A stretch of 64,000 nt of DNA from Aquimarina sp. AU474. GTDB lineage: Bacteria > Bacteroidota > Bacteroidia > Flavobacteriales > Flavobacteriaceae. Both the position numbers and the translations under genes were made by a program. Below are positions 18,257-27,715 of this stretch, piece by piece. The notes below the pieces were generated by a model. The model saw nothing but the letters and a program-made list of their open reading frames with translations, was not told where the DNA came from and did no database searches. Each line of letters opens with the position of its first letter. Position 1 is the first letter of the stretch. The DNA lies in assembly GCF_900312815.1 (NCBI RefSeq), contig NZ_OMPE01000009.1, positions 186,001 to 250,000 on the forward strand, written 5' to 3'.

Positions 18257-18982
18257 TTGAAAGAATTATTCGACATAGCCATTTCGATAGTTAATTTACC
18301 CTTAACTATCCTGTTTGGATTACTTATCCTGTATTGGTTACTAACCACCTTAACAGGAATGGATCTTGATTTCTTTGATGCGGATATAGATATCGACATA
18401 GATGCCGATATGGATGCCGATGTAGATTTGGATACCGATTTTGATGCCAGAGCAAATTTAGACATTCAAGATATCTCGAATACAGAAGTAAAAAAAGAAG
18501 ATGTTGTTCGAAGAAGAGGAAAGTTAAATTTCTTTCAAATATTTCTTATCTATTTCAATTTTGTTGGCTTACCATTTATGTTCACTTTTAGTTTTTTTGT
18601 ACTATTCTGGTGGGCTATTACTATGGCAGGAACATCAATAACACATAGTTATGATAATGATTTTGGTTTTATTTTCTTTTTCGGAGGCATCATACCAGCA
18701 TTATTCTTAACAAAAATATTTACTACTCCTTTTAAACGGTTTTTTACCAATTTTAATAATAAAGGTGAAAGCGCTTTAGAATTATTAGGCCGGCAAGGAG
18801 TATTACAAAGCCCTTTATCAGGAGAAAAAATATCCACTTTAGAAGTTAAAATTCAATCAGATCCAATTAAGGTAATGGTACAATCTAAGGACGGAATGGA
18901 AATCCCGGCAAATACCCCGGTAGAAATCATAAATCAAGTAAAAAACAAACAACTATATATCATTCAACCATTAAACTATTAA
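18257..18982 (+). CDS. YqiJ/NfeD-like membrane protein with Asp-rich insert
   Basis: Inner-membrane partner of flotillins. The 241-residue product begins at a TTG, since the first hydrophobic helix (about residues 8-33) precedes any ATG. Next comes a strikingly acidic stretch alternating Asp with Ile/Ala/Met/Val/Leu (about residues 36-70). Two or three TM helices follow (about 95-155), then a soluble C-terminal domain (GRQGVLQSPLSGEKISTLEV) resembling the OB-like fold of NfeD/YqiJ. In E. coli yqiJ precedes the flotillin gene yqiK, the arrangement seen here with a seven-base gap. The Asp-rich loop could bind divalent cations. Confidence 0.75.
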   Translation: MKELFDIAISIVNLPLTILFGLLILYWLLTTLTGMDLDFFDADIDIDIDADMDADVDLDTDFDARANLDIQDISNTEVKKEDVVRRRGKLNFFQIFLIYFNFVGLPFMFTFSFFVLFWWAITMAGTSITHSYDNDFGFIFFFGGIIPALFLTKIFTTPFKRFFTNFNNKGESALELLGRQGVLQSPLSGEKISTLEVKIQSDPIKVMVQSKDGMEIPANTPVEIINQVKNKQLYIIQPLNY

Positions 18983-18989
18983 TCTTATT

Positions 18990-21056
18990 ATGAGCAACAT
19001 AGCAAACATAGCCATCATCGTGGTGGTCGCATTAGTACTTCTAATAGTACTATATTTTATAATCATCGCCATTTTCTACAGAAAGATCCCTCAGGGAGAA
19101 TCACTTGTGCGTACAGGTTTTGGGGGAACTGCCGTAGCATTCGACAAAGGGTTGTATGTTATCCCTGTACTTCACAAAGTAGAAATTATGGATATATCTA
19201 TCAAAAAGATAGAGATCGAACGAACCGGAGTTAATGGGTTGATATGTAAGGACAATATTAGAGCAGATATCAAAGTGGCTTTCTTTGTGAGAGTAAACAA
19301 ATCTGTAGAGGATATTATTAATGTAGCACAAACCATTGGTTGTAATCGTGCTTCAGAGATAGATACTTTACGAAGTCTTTTTGATGCCAAATTTTCTGAA
19401 GCATTAAAAACAGTTGGTAAAAAATTCGAGTTTGTAGAACTTTATGAAGCGAGACGAGAATTTAGAGACGAAATTGTAAACATTATAGGAACAGACCTAA
19501 ATGGATATATCCTTGATGACTGTGCTATTGATGATCTAGAGCAAACTTCTCTTGGTGTAATGAAAGCTGATAATATTCTAGATGCCGAAGGGATTAAGAA
19601 GATTACAGAACTTACCGCAGCACAAAATATAAAGTCTAATTTAATTAAACGCGATGAAGAAAAAATCATCCGCAAACAAGATGTAGAAGCTCGTGAAGCC
19701 ATTCTAGAGCTAGATAAACAATTAGCAGAAAAAGAAGAACAACAAAAACGTGAAATTGCAAATATCAAATCTCGTGAAGAAGCAGAAACTTTAAAAGTAT
19801 CTGAAGAAGAACGTTTAAAATCTGAATCTGCACGTATAAGCACTGAAGAAAAAGTGCAAGTAGCTGAAGAGAACATGCAACGCCAGATTATTGTAGCTTC
19901 TAAAAACAAACAACGTACAGAAGCTGTTGAAACAGAAAGAGTAGAGAAAGATAGAATGCTAGAGGCTACAGAACGTGAAAGAATAGTGACCTTGGCTCAA
20001 ATCGAAAAAGAGAAAGTAGTAGAGGTCGAGAAAAAGAACATCCAAGATGTAATACGCGATCGCGTAATGTTGGAAAAAGGTGTTGTCGAAGAGCAAGAAA
20101 ACATGAAAGATATTGAAGCTTTCAAAACTGCCGATCGTGATAAGCAAGTAAAAATCACTATTGCCGAAGCCAATGCAGAAGAAGCTTTAATAAGTACTAT
20201 AAAAGCCGCTGAAGCACAAAAAGAAGCAGCTAAGCAAAAAGCAGAAGAAATCAACATCGAAGCGCAAGCTCAAAAAGAGGCTAGCGAAAAAGAAGCAGAA
20301 GCTCGTAAGACTCTTGCCGAAGCACAAGCCAAAGAAGAAGCAACTATGGGTATGTCTGAAGCGCAAGTAATGCATGCAAAAGCTGATGCCCGTGAACGTG
20401 AAGGATTAGTAGAAGCTATTGTTATCGAGAAGAAAGCAAGAGCTGAAGCCGCGGGTATTCAAGCTAAAGCTGAAGCCGTTCGTGAAGAAGGATTAGCAGA
20501 AGCAGAAGTAATCAAAGAAAAAGCACTTGCAGATGCTGCCGGAATTGAAGAGAAAGCAGAAGCGATGAAAAAACTTGATGGTGTTGGTAAAGAACATGAA
20601 GAGTTTAAACTACGTTTGGATAAAGAATTACAAGTTGATCTTGCACATATCAATATCCAAAAAGAAATTGCCGATGCTCAAGCTGAAGTTATAGGCGAGG
20701 CTCTTAAAGCTGCCAATATTGATATCGTAGGTGGTGAGACAATGTTCTTTGACCAAATTGTTGGACAGATTACAAGAGCTAAAGGAATTGATAGATTGGT
20801 ACAACACTCTGATAATATCCAGGATGTAAAAGATGCCATTTTAGGTAGTGAAGATGTTAAGGGAAATCTTTTAGAAAAGATCAAAGAATTTGCAACCAAA
20901 TATGGGGTCTCTTCTGAAGATATTAAAAATCTAACCATTGCCAACATTTTAGTAGATCTAAAGCAGAAAACTACAGATCCTGATGAAAATAATCTATTTA
21001 CCAATTTGTATAATTTGGCAAAAGGATTAGGACTTTCTGATAAAAAACTGAAGTAA
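18990..21056 (+). CDS. Flotillin family protein (YqiK-like)
   Basis: Scaffold protein of membrane microdomains. The 688-residue protein has an N-terminal TM helix (about residues 5-30), an SPFH/Band 7 domain (about 35-210, IPQGESLVRTGFGGTAVAFDKGLYVIP) and a long Ala/Glu/Lys-rich coiled coil (about 220-560) with repeated EAEA/AEAxA heptads that drive oligomerisation. A helical C-terminal domain (about 580-688) completes it. Flotillin C-terminal domains are shorter in most homologues. It follows the YqiJ-like gene by seven bases. Two hairpins downstream (21082-21196) may reduce transcription into the AAA ATPase gene. Confidence 0.92.
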   Translation: MSNIANIAIIVVVALVLLIVLYFIIIAIFYRKIPQGESLVRTGFGGTAVAFDKGLYVIPVLHKVEIMDISIKKIEIERTGVNGLICKDNIRADIKVAFFVRVNKSVEDIINVAQTIGCNRASEIDTLRSLFDAKFSEALKTVGKKFEFVELYEARREFRDEIVNIIGTDLNGYILDDCAIDDLEQTSLGVMKADNILDAEGIKKITELTAAQNIKSNLIKRDEEKIIRKQDVEAREAILELDKQLAEKEEQQKREIANIKSREEAETLKVSEEERLKSESARISTEEKVQVAEENMQRQIIVASKNKQRTEAVETERVEKDRMLEATERERIVTLAQIEKEKVVEVEKKNIQDVIRDRVMLEKGVVEEQENMKDIEAFKTADRDKQVKITIAEANAEEALISTIKAAEAQKEAAKQKAEEINIEAQAQKEASEKEAEARKTLAEAQAKEEATMGMSEAQVMHAKADAREREGLVEAIVIEKKARAEAAGIQAKAEAVREEGLAEAEVIKEKALADAAGIEEKAEAMKKLDGVGKEHEEFKLRLDKELQVDLAHINIQKEIADAQAEVIGEALKAANIDIVGGETMFFDQIVGQITRAKGIDRLVQHSDNIQDVKDAILGSEDVKGNLLEKIKEFATKYGVSSEDIKNLTIANILVDLKQKTTDPDENNLFTNLYNLAKGLGLSDKKLK

Positions 21057-21081
21057 TACATTTCCTCTTTTTAAGAGAATT

Positions 21082-21112
21082 AAATAGAGGGTGGTAATCC
21101 CATCCTCTATTT
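21082..21112 (+). terminator. Hairpin after the flotillin gene
   Basis: Arms AAATAGAGGGTGG and CCATCCTCTATTT pair over 13 bases with one G-U, ending in TTTC. It is terminator-like but inside what reads as one operon, so partial termination is possible. Confidence 0.55.
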
Positions 21113-21167
21113 TCAATCAAAACTTTATGAAAATTATCATAACGACATTCTCAAACCCATAAAAGTT

Positions 21168-21196
21168 TTCCCATTCTGGGAAGACCAGGATGGGAA
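21168..21196 (+). repeat. Second hairpin before the 82-aa gene
   Basis: TTCCCATTCTGG and CCAGGATGGGAA pair over 12 bases with one T-G, loop GAAGA. It lies 56 bases after the previous hairpin and 28 bases before the next gene. It lacks a T run, so it may act as an RNA stability or processing element. Confidence 0.45.
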
Positions 21197-21223
21197 TTGT
21201 TTAACTTTTAATACGGTTTAATT

Positions 21224-21472
21224 ATGGGTATTGCAGCAATGATAACTTCGATTAAATTTAACGATCGAAGAAATAAAAGAGATGCTTTTGATGGGTGGAC
21301 ACCATCAGACAAAGAAAGTCAAGGTATAAAGGTAGAGCCTGTTTCAGAAGAGACATTACAAAAGATTAGAGTCAAATTAAAAAGACAAAGGTTTGTAGTT
21401 TTTAAAAAACAATTGGTAACCTGCATAATAACGATCACTCTTTTGACCTGTATTATCGCATATTTGATATAA
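21224..21472 (+). CDS. Small C-tail-anchored membrane protein, 82 aa
   Basis: Not recognised. The N-terminal 58 residues are polar and basic (FNDRRNKRDAFDGWTP, then VKLKRQRF). The last 20 residues (LVTCIITITLLTCIIAYLI) form a transmembrane helix ending at the C-terminus, so the protein should be anchored by its tail with its body in the cytoplasm. It sits between flotillin and the giant AAA ATPase in the same orientation, so it may link the ATPase to the membrane; that is inference. Confidence 0.6.
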   Translation: MGIAAMITSIKFNDRRNKRDAFDGWTPSDKESQGIKVEPVSEETLQKIRVKLKRQRFVVFKKQLVTCIITITLLTCIIAYLI

Positions 21473-21532
21473 AACATTACAAAAACTTATCATAGTCCAT
21501 ATAAAAACGAGTGAAAAATTCGATTCATAACT

Positions 21533-24500
21533 ATGCAAGAAGAAAACACTAACGACAATATTCAACTAGACGGGGGCACCTATGAGATCATCCAAAAACG
21601 TTTGCAAAAACAAAAAGGAGAGTTACAAAATCGTTTAACTCAACTAAATGATGCGCGAAAAGAAGTTTTTGGGAGCGTCGAAACCAAACTCATTGCAAAT
21701 AATCGCATCAATACCGAGAATAATTGTATTGCTAGGGATATTGTAACGATTGGAGAATATTGTCTTTTTGGATACAATGTACATTTTGGTCTTCGCACCG
21801 AAATTACTCTTGATGATGTATTTAGTATTTATACCTACACCAATGATCATTTTGCAATTAAACCTCTAGATTTAATCAACGATGCCATCTTTATAGATGA
21901 TTTCACAAATCTATATAAATACTATCGTAATACTATATTTTCTAAGTTCGCCATTGTTGGAAATTATCTACACATGGTATTTCAACTTAGCGAAAGCACT
22001 TCAGACATTAAAACTTTTAAATGGTTAATTAATGAGGACACGTTAACTTATGTAGATAATCGTAGTGAACATGAGTTTAAGTTTCCAAAACAACATGAGT
22101 TCAATTGGATTGAAGTTACACGTGATATGCACCGATATGGCACGCATCCTCACATTTCTATTCTAGACAAAGTGTTTGTAGAGACTATTGGAGGTGATTT
22201 AACTATCAAAATAGAAGATAATACCGACGAAGGAAAAGGTATTTTAGATGAACCTGTAGAGCTCGTAGATCAAACCCTGGATGATGGACAATACAGATTT
22301 GCCGATATTGGAAATTTAATCGCTTTAGAGATTAAACCATTTCAGGAATCTTCTCGCTATTTTGTATACAATCACAAAATGCAAGAGGTCAAAAAAATAG
22401 ATTGCATAAAAGATGCTTGCGTACTCCTTCCCGACAATCAAGGGATCATATACCCAAATGGATATTATCTACAATCAGGAGAATTTAAACTATTCACCAA
22501 CGAGGTATCTGATGTTAAATTTCAAGATAAAATCATCTCACCTAATGGTGAAGATTTCCTATATGTTTTCTATGAAAGTGCAAAAGGCCTATACACTTTG
22601 ATGTCGTATAATGTTATAGAACAAGAAGTGAAAACACCAATTGTTTGTAACGGTTTTACTATTCTTCAAAACGGTGAGTTATGTTATTTCAAAACCGAAG
22701 ATGAGCAAACCAAACATCATGTAATCCAGATTTGGCAAACACCTTTTATGAAAGGTAATACCATGCCCTCTGAACATACAGAGACGCTCATCTATAAAAT
22801 CGGTAACAAGGACATTGTAAAAGCAATGGCAGAATGCCACGCGCTAATCACTTTAATCAACAAAGAGGATAGTTATGATGGTTTATATGATGATATTGCC
22901 AAATTATCCAACGATACTATCGACAGCTATTATTGGATTAGAGAAGACGACACATGCAGATTAGATATCCCTTTAGAAGAAATTAATGGTGCAGCTAACG
23001 CAGCGATTGATGAGTTCGAAAAAGTGGTTCAACTTAGACGAACAGCTTCTAACATAACTAAAGAAACTCAAGATAAAGCCGAAGTTATTTTTGGCAAAAT
23101 CAAAAGTAGTTCTTTCAAATCTATTGATGATTTTGTATCAGTGTTATCTCAACTAAGAACGCTTAGAGGTGAAGTAATTGGGCTTAATGATATACGATAT
23201 GTAGATAAATCTTTTATTGAAAAGCTTGAAATTGAAATTGCCGCACAAACAGATAAAATTTCGCAACGCTGCGTTCAATTTTTATTGGATGATAAAGCAC
23301 TTCTCCCCTATCATACCCGAGTTGAAGAAAAGCAAGGAGACTTAGACAAAATCAAAAAAGTAATTGAAGCCAAAAAACTTGAAGAAGAAGTAAATCAAAT
23401 AGCACTCGATCTAGAGATGTTGATCGATATCGTATCAAATTTACAAATCGAAGACACCTCGCAATCTACCAAGATTATTGATAATATATCTTTGATTTTT
23501 GCTACTATAAACCAACTCAAATCAGGGATCAAAAACAAGATAAAATCCCTAGGCAGTAAAGAAGCTACAGCAGAGTTTAATGCTCAACTAAAACTAGTAG
23601 ATCAAAGCATCATTAATTATCTAGATATCGCCAATACACCAGAAAAAACTGATGAGTTACTAAATAAAGTTTCTGTACAACTTGAAGATTTAGAAGGAAG
23701 ATTTGCCGATTTTGAAGAATTTATTACGTTGATCATCGAAAAACGTGAAGAAGTATATAATGCTTTTGAAGCACGTAAAAATAGTTTGATCGAAACCAGA
23801 AATAAGAAAACGGTTGCTCTAGAAAACGCTGCAAAAAGAATTCTGAAAGGGGTTACAAAAAAAGCATTAAGTTTTAAGACAGTAATCGACATTAATGGTT
23901 ATTTCGCTTCAGATTTAATGATCAATAAACTGCGTGATATTGTAGTGCAATTACAAGATCTTGATGATGCAGGAAAAGCTGAATCTATAGAGACCGCTAT
24001 AAAGATTGCTAAGGAAGACGCCACCCGAAAACTAAAAGACAAACAAGATCTATACGAAGATGGAGAAAACATCATCAAATTAGGGAAACATAAATTTGGA
24101 GTAAACAAACAACCTCTTGACTTAACCATAGTATATAAAGATGGTACCTTGGCATATCATCTTACTGGTACTGATTTTTATCAGGAGATTAATAATGAAA
24201 CACTACTGAAATCTGAAAAATATTGGGATCAGGAACTAATCTCTGAAAACCAAGAAATATATAGATCGGCATACTTAGCATATAAAATATTTAACCAATC
24301 TCAAATTGGCAACAACAACTCGGATACCACAGCGATATTGCCAAAACAAGATTTGGTAACCTTGACCCAAAAAGAACTTCTTGAATTAGTTAAATCAGAA
24401 AGTAGTAAAAATTATGCCGAGGGATATATTAAAGGTGTGCATGATATAGATGCAACCAAAATTCTCAAAACATTAATCACCAAAGATCATGATCTAGGGT

Positions 24501-26455
24501 TATTGCGGTTTTCTCCTTACACCAGAGCTTTTGCTCAGTATTTCTGGCACGGACTTTCTGAGGAGAAACAGACCTCCTGGAATGATACTATAAAAGCATC
24601 AGGAGAAGTACTATCTGTGTTCCCGGATAGTACCGAATATCAAAAAGTACTTCATAATTTGGAAAAAGAAATTATCGCTTTTTCTGATACAACAGCTCTT
24701 TTTAAAACACATTACAACAAGGCAATCGGTAATTATTTATTTGCCGAATTACAAAGTGATCATACTTTTTGTATTAGCCAAACCGCGAATGAGTTGTACG
24801 AAACCTTTGTTACCGAATTAAAAAAGAAAAAGGTATATGTAAAATTTAAAAAAACTCTTCAACTTGACCAAAAAGGGTTGCCAAATCAAAATCTTAAAAG
24901 CCAGATCAACCTTGCTTTGCAATGGGTCTCTTCGTATATAAAAACATATCATCCAGATCAGATTGCATACACACACGAAGTAGTAAGTGTTTTATTGTTT
25001 AAAAACGTATCGACCTCAGAAGTGATTCATGTAAGTCCTTCTCTAATTATTAAAGATTTAAAAGGAAGTCATAAAAGTATTAACGAAGGTAATTATGCCT
25101 TTAATTACCATAGTTTTATTTCAAAACTAGAGCAATTTAGCGAGACAGAAGTTCCTGCTTTTCATGCGTATCGAGAAGCAAAACATAAAGTAACCGAAAC
25201 ACTAAAGGATGATCTTAAACTTAACGAATTTGAACCTAAAGTACTTTCTTCTTTCGTAAGGAATAAATTGATTGACCAAGTTTATTTACCACTATTCGGA
25301 GATAACCTTTCAAAACAACTAGGTAGTATTGGAGAAAATAAACGTACTGATCGAATGGGTATGTTGTTATTAATTTCTCCGCCAGGTTATGGTAAAACTA
25401 CTTTAATGGAGTATATGGCCAATCGATTAGGATTGGTTTTCATGAAAATCAATGGCCCTGCAATTGGCCACGAAGTAACATCTGTTGATCCTATGGCTGC
25501 AAATAATGCCGCAGCACGTGAAGAATTAAAAAAGCTAAATCTTGCTTTTGAAATGGGTAACAACGTGATGCTGTACTTAGATGACATACAACATTGTAAT
25601 CCAGAATTTTTGCAAAAATTTATCTCACTTGCAGATGGTACCAGAAAAATTGAAGGAGTGTATAACGGTAATCCAAAAACCTATGATTTACGTAGTAAAC
25701 GTTTTTGCGTGATCATGGCTGGGAATCCATACACAGAAAGTGGTGATAAATTTCAGATTCCTGATATGCTAGCCAATCGAGCAGACATCTACAATCTGGG
25801 AGATATCATTGGAGATACGGCAGATTTATTTAAACTTAGTTTGATAGAGAATTCAATGACATCCAATCCTGTCTTGCATCAATTGAGTAGTAAATATTTT
25901 GAGGACATTTATAAGTTAATCGAAATCATTGAAACTGGATCTCAAGAAGGTATTGAGCTTACTGGAAATCATACCAAACAAGAAATACAAGATTACCTGG
26001 CCGTATTAGAAAAAGTGGTGACTATTCGTAATACAGTACTCAAGGTAAATGAAACATATATCAAATCTGCGGCCATGGAAGACGCTTATCGAATCGAGCC
26101 TTCGTTTAAGTTACAAGGATCCTACCGTGATATGAGTAAACTGGTAGCCAAAGTAGTTCCAATCATGAACGAAACAGAACTACAAACCCTACTCCTATCA
26201 CATTATGAAAACGAATCACAAACATTAACCAGTGCAGCCGAAGCCAATCTATTAAAGTATAAAGAAATGACGCAAACAATTTCTAAAGCAGAGGTAAATC
26301 GTTGGGAGATCATAAAAGAAACTTTTGTAAAAAACAATAAACTAAAAGGTTTTGGTGATAAAAATGAAATGGCCCAGGTATTAGCGCAGATGATGCAGTT
26401 TAGTGATCACCTAGCAGGTATCCAAGAAGTACTAAAAAAAGGACTTAATCAGTAA
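21533..26455 (+). CDS. Giant AAA ATPase ('DNA repair ATPase' family)
   Basis: A 1640-residue protein, the largest in the window. Residues about 1-480 include beta-rich repeats of the kind seen in beta-propellers (VDQTLDDGQYRFADIGN, YLQSGEFKLFTNEVSDVKF). Residues about 500-860 are mainly helical coiled coil. The C-terminal third holds one AAA+ module of MoxR-like type: Walker A PPGYGKTT (Lys1288), Walker B LYLDD (Asp1350-Asp1351) and sensor 1 VIMAGNPYTES near residue 1400. Databases usually call such proteins 'DNA repair ATPase', but I know of no experimental basis. In this operon, remodelling of PspA or flotillin assemblies is at least as likely. Confidence 0.75.
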   Translation: MQEENTNDNIQLDGGTYEIIQKRLQKQKGELQNRLTQLNDARKEVFGSVETKLIANNRINTENNCIARDIVTIGEYCLFGYNVHFGLRTEITLDDVFSIYTYTNDHFAIKPLDLINDAIFIDDFTNLYKYYRNTIFSKFAIVGNYLHMVFQLSESTSDIKTFKWLINEDTLTYVDNRSEHEFKFPKQHEFNWIEVTRDMHRYGTHPHISILDKVFVETIGGDLTIKIEDNTDEGKGILDEPVELVDQTLDDGQYRFADIGNLIALEIKPFQESSRYFVYNHKMQEVKKIDCIKDACVLLPDNQGIIYPNGYYLQSGEFKLFTNEVSDVKFQDKIISPNGEDFLYVFYESAKGLYTLMSYNVIEQEVKTPIVCNGFTILQNGELCYFKTEDEQTKHHVIQIWQTPFMKGNTMPSEHTETLIYKIGNKDIVKAMAECHALITLINKEDSYDGLYDDIAKLSNDTIDSYYWIREDDTCRLDIPLEEINGAANAAIDEFEKVVQLRRTASNITKETQDKAEVIFGKIKSSSFKSIDDFVSVLSQLRTLRGEVIGLNDIRYVDKSFIEKLEIEIAAQTDKISQRCVQFLLDDKALLPYHTRVEEKQGDLDKIKKVIEAKKLEEEVNQIALDLEMLIDIVSNLQIEDTSQSTKIIDNISLIFATINQLKSGIKNKIKSLGSKEATAEFNAQLKLVDQSIINYLDIANTPEKTDELLNKVSVQLEDLEGRFADFEEFITLIIEKREEVYNAFEARKNSLIETRNKKTVALENAAKRILKGVTKKALSFKTVIDINGYFASDLMINKLRDIVVQLQDLDDAGKAESIETAIKIAKEDATRKLKDKQDLYEDGENIIKLGKHKFGVNKQPLDLTIVYKDGTLAYHLTGTDFYQEINNETLLKSEKYWDQELISENQEIYRSAYLAYKIFNQSQIGNNNSDTTAILPKQDLVTLTQKELLELVKSESSKNYAEGYIKGVHDIDATKILKTLITKDHDLGLLRFSPYTRAFAQYFWHGLSEEKQTSWNDTIKASGEVLSVFPDSTEYQKVLHNLEKEIIAFSDTTALFKTHYNKAIGNYLFAELQSDHTFCISQTANELYETFVTELKKKKVYVKFKKTLQLDQKGLPNQNLKSQINLALQWVSSYIKTYHPDQIAYTHEVVSVLLFKNVSTSEVIHVSPSLIIKDLKGSHKSINEGNYAFNYHSFISKLEQFSETEVPAFHAYREAKHKVTETLKDDLKLNEFEPKVLSSFVRNKLIDQVYLPLFGDNLSKQLGSIGENKRTDRMGMLLLISPPGYGKTTLMEYMANRLGLVFMKINGPAIGHEVTSVDPMAANNAAAREELKKLNLAFEMGNNVMLYLDDIQHCNPEFLQKFISLADGTRKIEGVYNGNPKTYDLRSKRFCVIMAGNPYTESGDKFQIPDMLANRADIYNLGDIIGDTADLFKLSLIENSMTSNPVLHQLSSKYFEDIYKLIEIIETGSQEGIELTGNHTKQEIQDYLAVLEKVVTIRNTVLKVNETYIKSAAMEDAYRIEPSFKLQGSYRDMSKLVAKVVPIMNETELQTLLLSHYENESQTLTSAAEANLLKYKEMTQTISKAEVNRWEIIKETFVKNNKLKGFGDKNEMAQVLAQMMQFSDHLAGIQEVLKKGLNQ

Positions 26456-26480
26456 TTTACTACACTTATTTATTAAAACA

Positions 26481-27095
26481 ATGCACAAGATCTTATCCAA
26501 AATTAAAAAGAAAATTGATCCAAATTTAATTATAGCTATCGGAGTTCTTATCGCCAGCTTTTCTGCACTTTTTGTATACATAAAGCAGGCCAATATTATG
26601 AGTAAACAGACTGAAATTTTACTAGAGCAAACCAAAGCAAATTCCTGGCCAAGATTATCAGTCGATACTGATATCAACTGGTTAGATCAAAAATTAGAAT
26701 CTTTAAGGATTAAAGTTCATAATAAAGGTACGGGTCCGGCTATTATTGAAGGTGTAAAAGTTTCATACAATGGTGAACACACCCAAAACTGGAGCGATCT
26801 TCTTTCAAAAACTCAGCTTCCTGACTCTATCAGTAACAGTATGTCTAATTCATCCATATACAATTCGGTACTATCGGCTAATGAAAATTTTTATTGGGTT
26901 CAATTTAAAAACGATCCTGAGTTAGCGAAATGGATGTATGACAAGAGAAGTAAAATAACCATAGAAATTTGTTATAAATCTGTTTTTGATGATTATTGGC
27001 TATTAACGATTAGTGGCGAAAATGGTTTTAACACTACTCAAAAGCTAGATACTAAACAGTGCCCTATCCTAGCTCATGAAATGTTTAAAACATAA
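26481..27095 (+). CDS. Membrane-anchored hypothetical protein, 204 aa
   Basis: No family recognised. A basic N-terminus (KILSKIKKKIDP) precedes one TM helix (LIIAIGVLIASFSALFVYI, about residues 16-34), then a short helix with MSKQTEILLEQTK. A roughly 150-residue beta-rich domain follows (LRIKVHNKGTGPAIIEGVKV), resembling an immunoglobulin-like sandwich. The positive N-terminus and topology place the beta domain in the periplasm. It starts 25 bases after the AAA ATPase stop and is probably the last gene of the operon. Confidence 0.55.
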   Translation: MHKILSKIKKKIDPNLIIAIGVLIASFSALFVYIKQANIMSKQTEILLEQTKANSWPRLSVDTDINWLDQKLESLRIKVHNKGTGPAIIEGVKVSYNGEHTQNWSDLLSKTQLPDSISNSMSNSSIYNSVLSANENFYWVQFKNDPELAKWMYDKRSKITIEICYKSVFDDYWLLTISGENGFNTTQKLDTKQCPILAHEMFKT

Positions 27096-27184
27096 GAAAT
27101 ATCGAACTAGCGTTTAATCATTGTTTACAAATCAACAATAACTGGCTAATTAAACAGTTCATTCACAATACTGTTGATGTTTTC

Positions 27185-27241
27185 TTGAAATATTCGAAAT
27201 AATTTGGTATTTTTACATAAGCACTTATATAAATACTTATG
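27185..27241 (+). promoter_or_regulatory. Promoter and candidate MarR operator
   Basis: TTG (27185-27187), a 20-base gap and TATTTTTA (27208-27215, one mismatch to TAnnTTTG) form a plausible promoter. Just after it, CATAAGCACTTA and TAAATACTTATG (27216-27241) form a 26-base imperfect palindrome with 10 of 12 pairs matching. It overlaps the start codon, as expected for an autoregulated MarR gene. Confidence 0.5.
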
Positions 27242-27715
27242 CAAGATACATTACAAATATATGGTGAACTTGGTTTAGGATCTCGATTAAAAAGATTAAG
27301 CGAATATCTCATGAGAGAAACTCAACTCATTTATAACGCTTGCCACATTGATTTTGACCCCTATCTTTTTCCTGTTTTCAAATTCATAATTGACCATGAG
27401 GTTGCGACTACAACAATGATACAAGAAGGCTTGCAGTTTACACAACCAGCAATCACGCAATCCTTAAAAAAACTAACCGACAAAAAATTAGTAGTTAATA
27501 CAATTGACAAGACAGATAAAAGAAAAAAGCTCTTTAAACTCACTCGACGAGGTAAAGAATTGCATCAAAATATGATCCCTATATGGAAAGTAATAGATGA
27601 ACAAGTAAAATGGTTAACCGAGGGAAACTCAACAGGTTTAACCCGTCATCTCACCCATATAGAACATCAGTTTAAAGAAAAATCATTAAGTAACAGGATA
27701 CTAGAAAAATTATGA
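27239..27715 (+). CDS. MarR-family transcriptional regulator
   Basis: A 158-residue winged-helix regulator. The DNA-binding core runs from about residue 45 to 105: ATTTMIQEGLQFTQPAITQSLKKLTDKKLV is the helix-turn-helix (recognition helix QPAITQSLKKL) and TDKRKKLFKLTRRGKEL the wing. Such proteins are dimers that usually repress their own operon. The stop overlaps the start of the GNAT gene as ATGA, so the two are coupled. A palindrome over the start codon is a candidate autoregulatory site. Confidence 0.88.
   Translation: MQDTLQIYGELGLGSRLKRLSEYLMRETQLIYNACHIDFDPYLFPVFKFIIDHEVATTTMIQEGLQFTQPAITQSLKKLTDKKLVVNTIDKTDKRKKLFKLTRRGKELHQNMIPIWKVIDEQVKWLTEGNSTGLTRHLTHIEHQFKEKSLSNRILEKL

Noticed and set aside
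19442..21061. Several open frames of 60-155 codons antisense to the flotillin gene
   Set aside because: They arise from the Ala/Glu/Lys-rich coiled-coil codons, giving Ser/Phe/Cys-rich nonsense products without conserved features.
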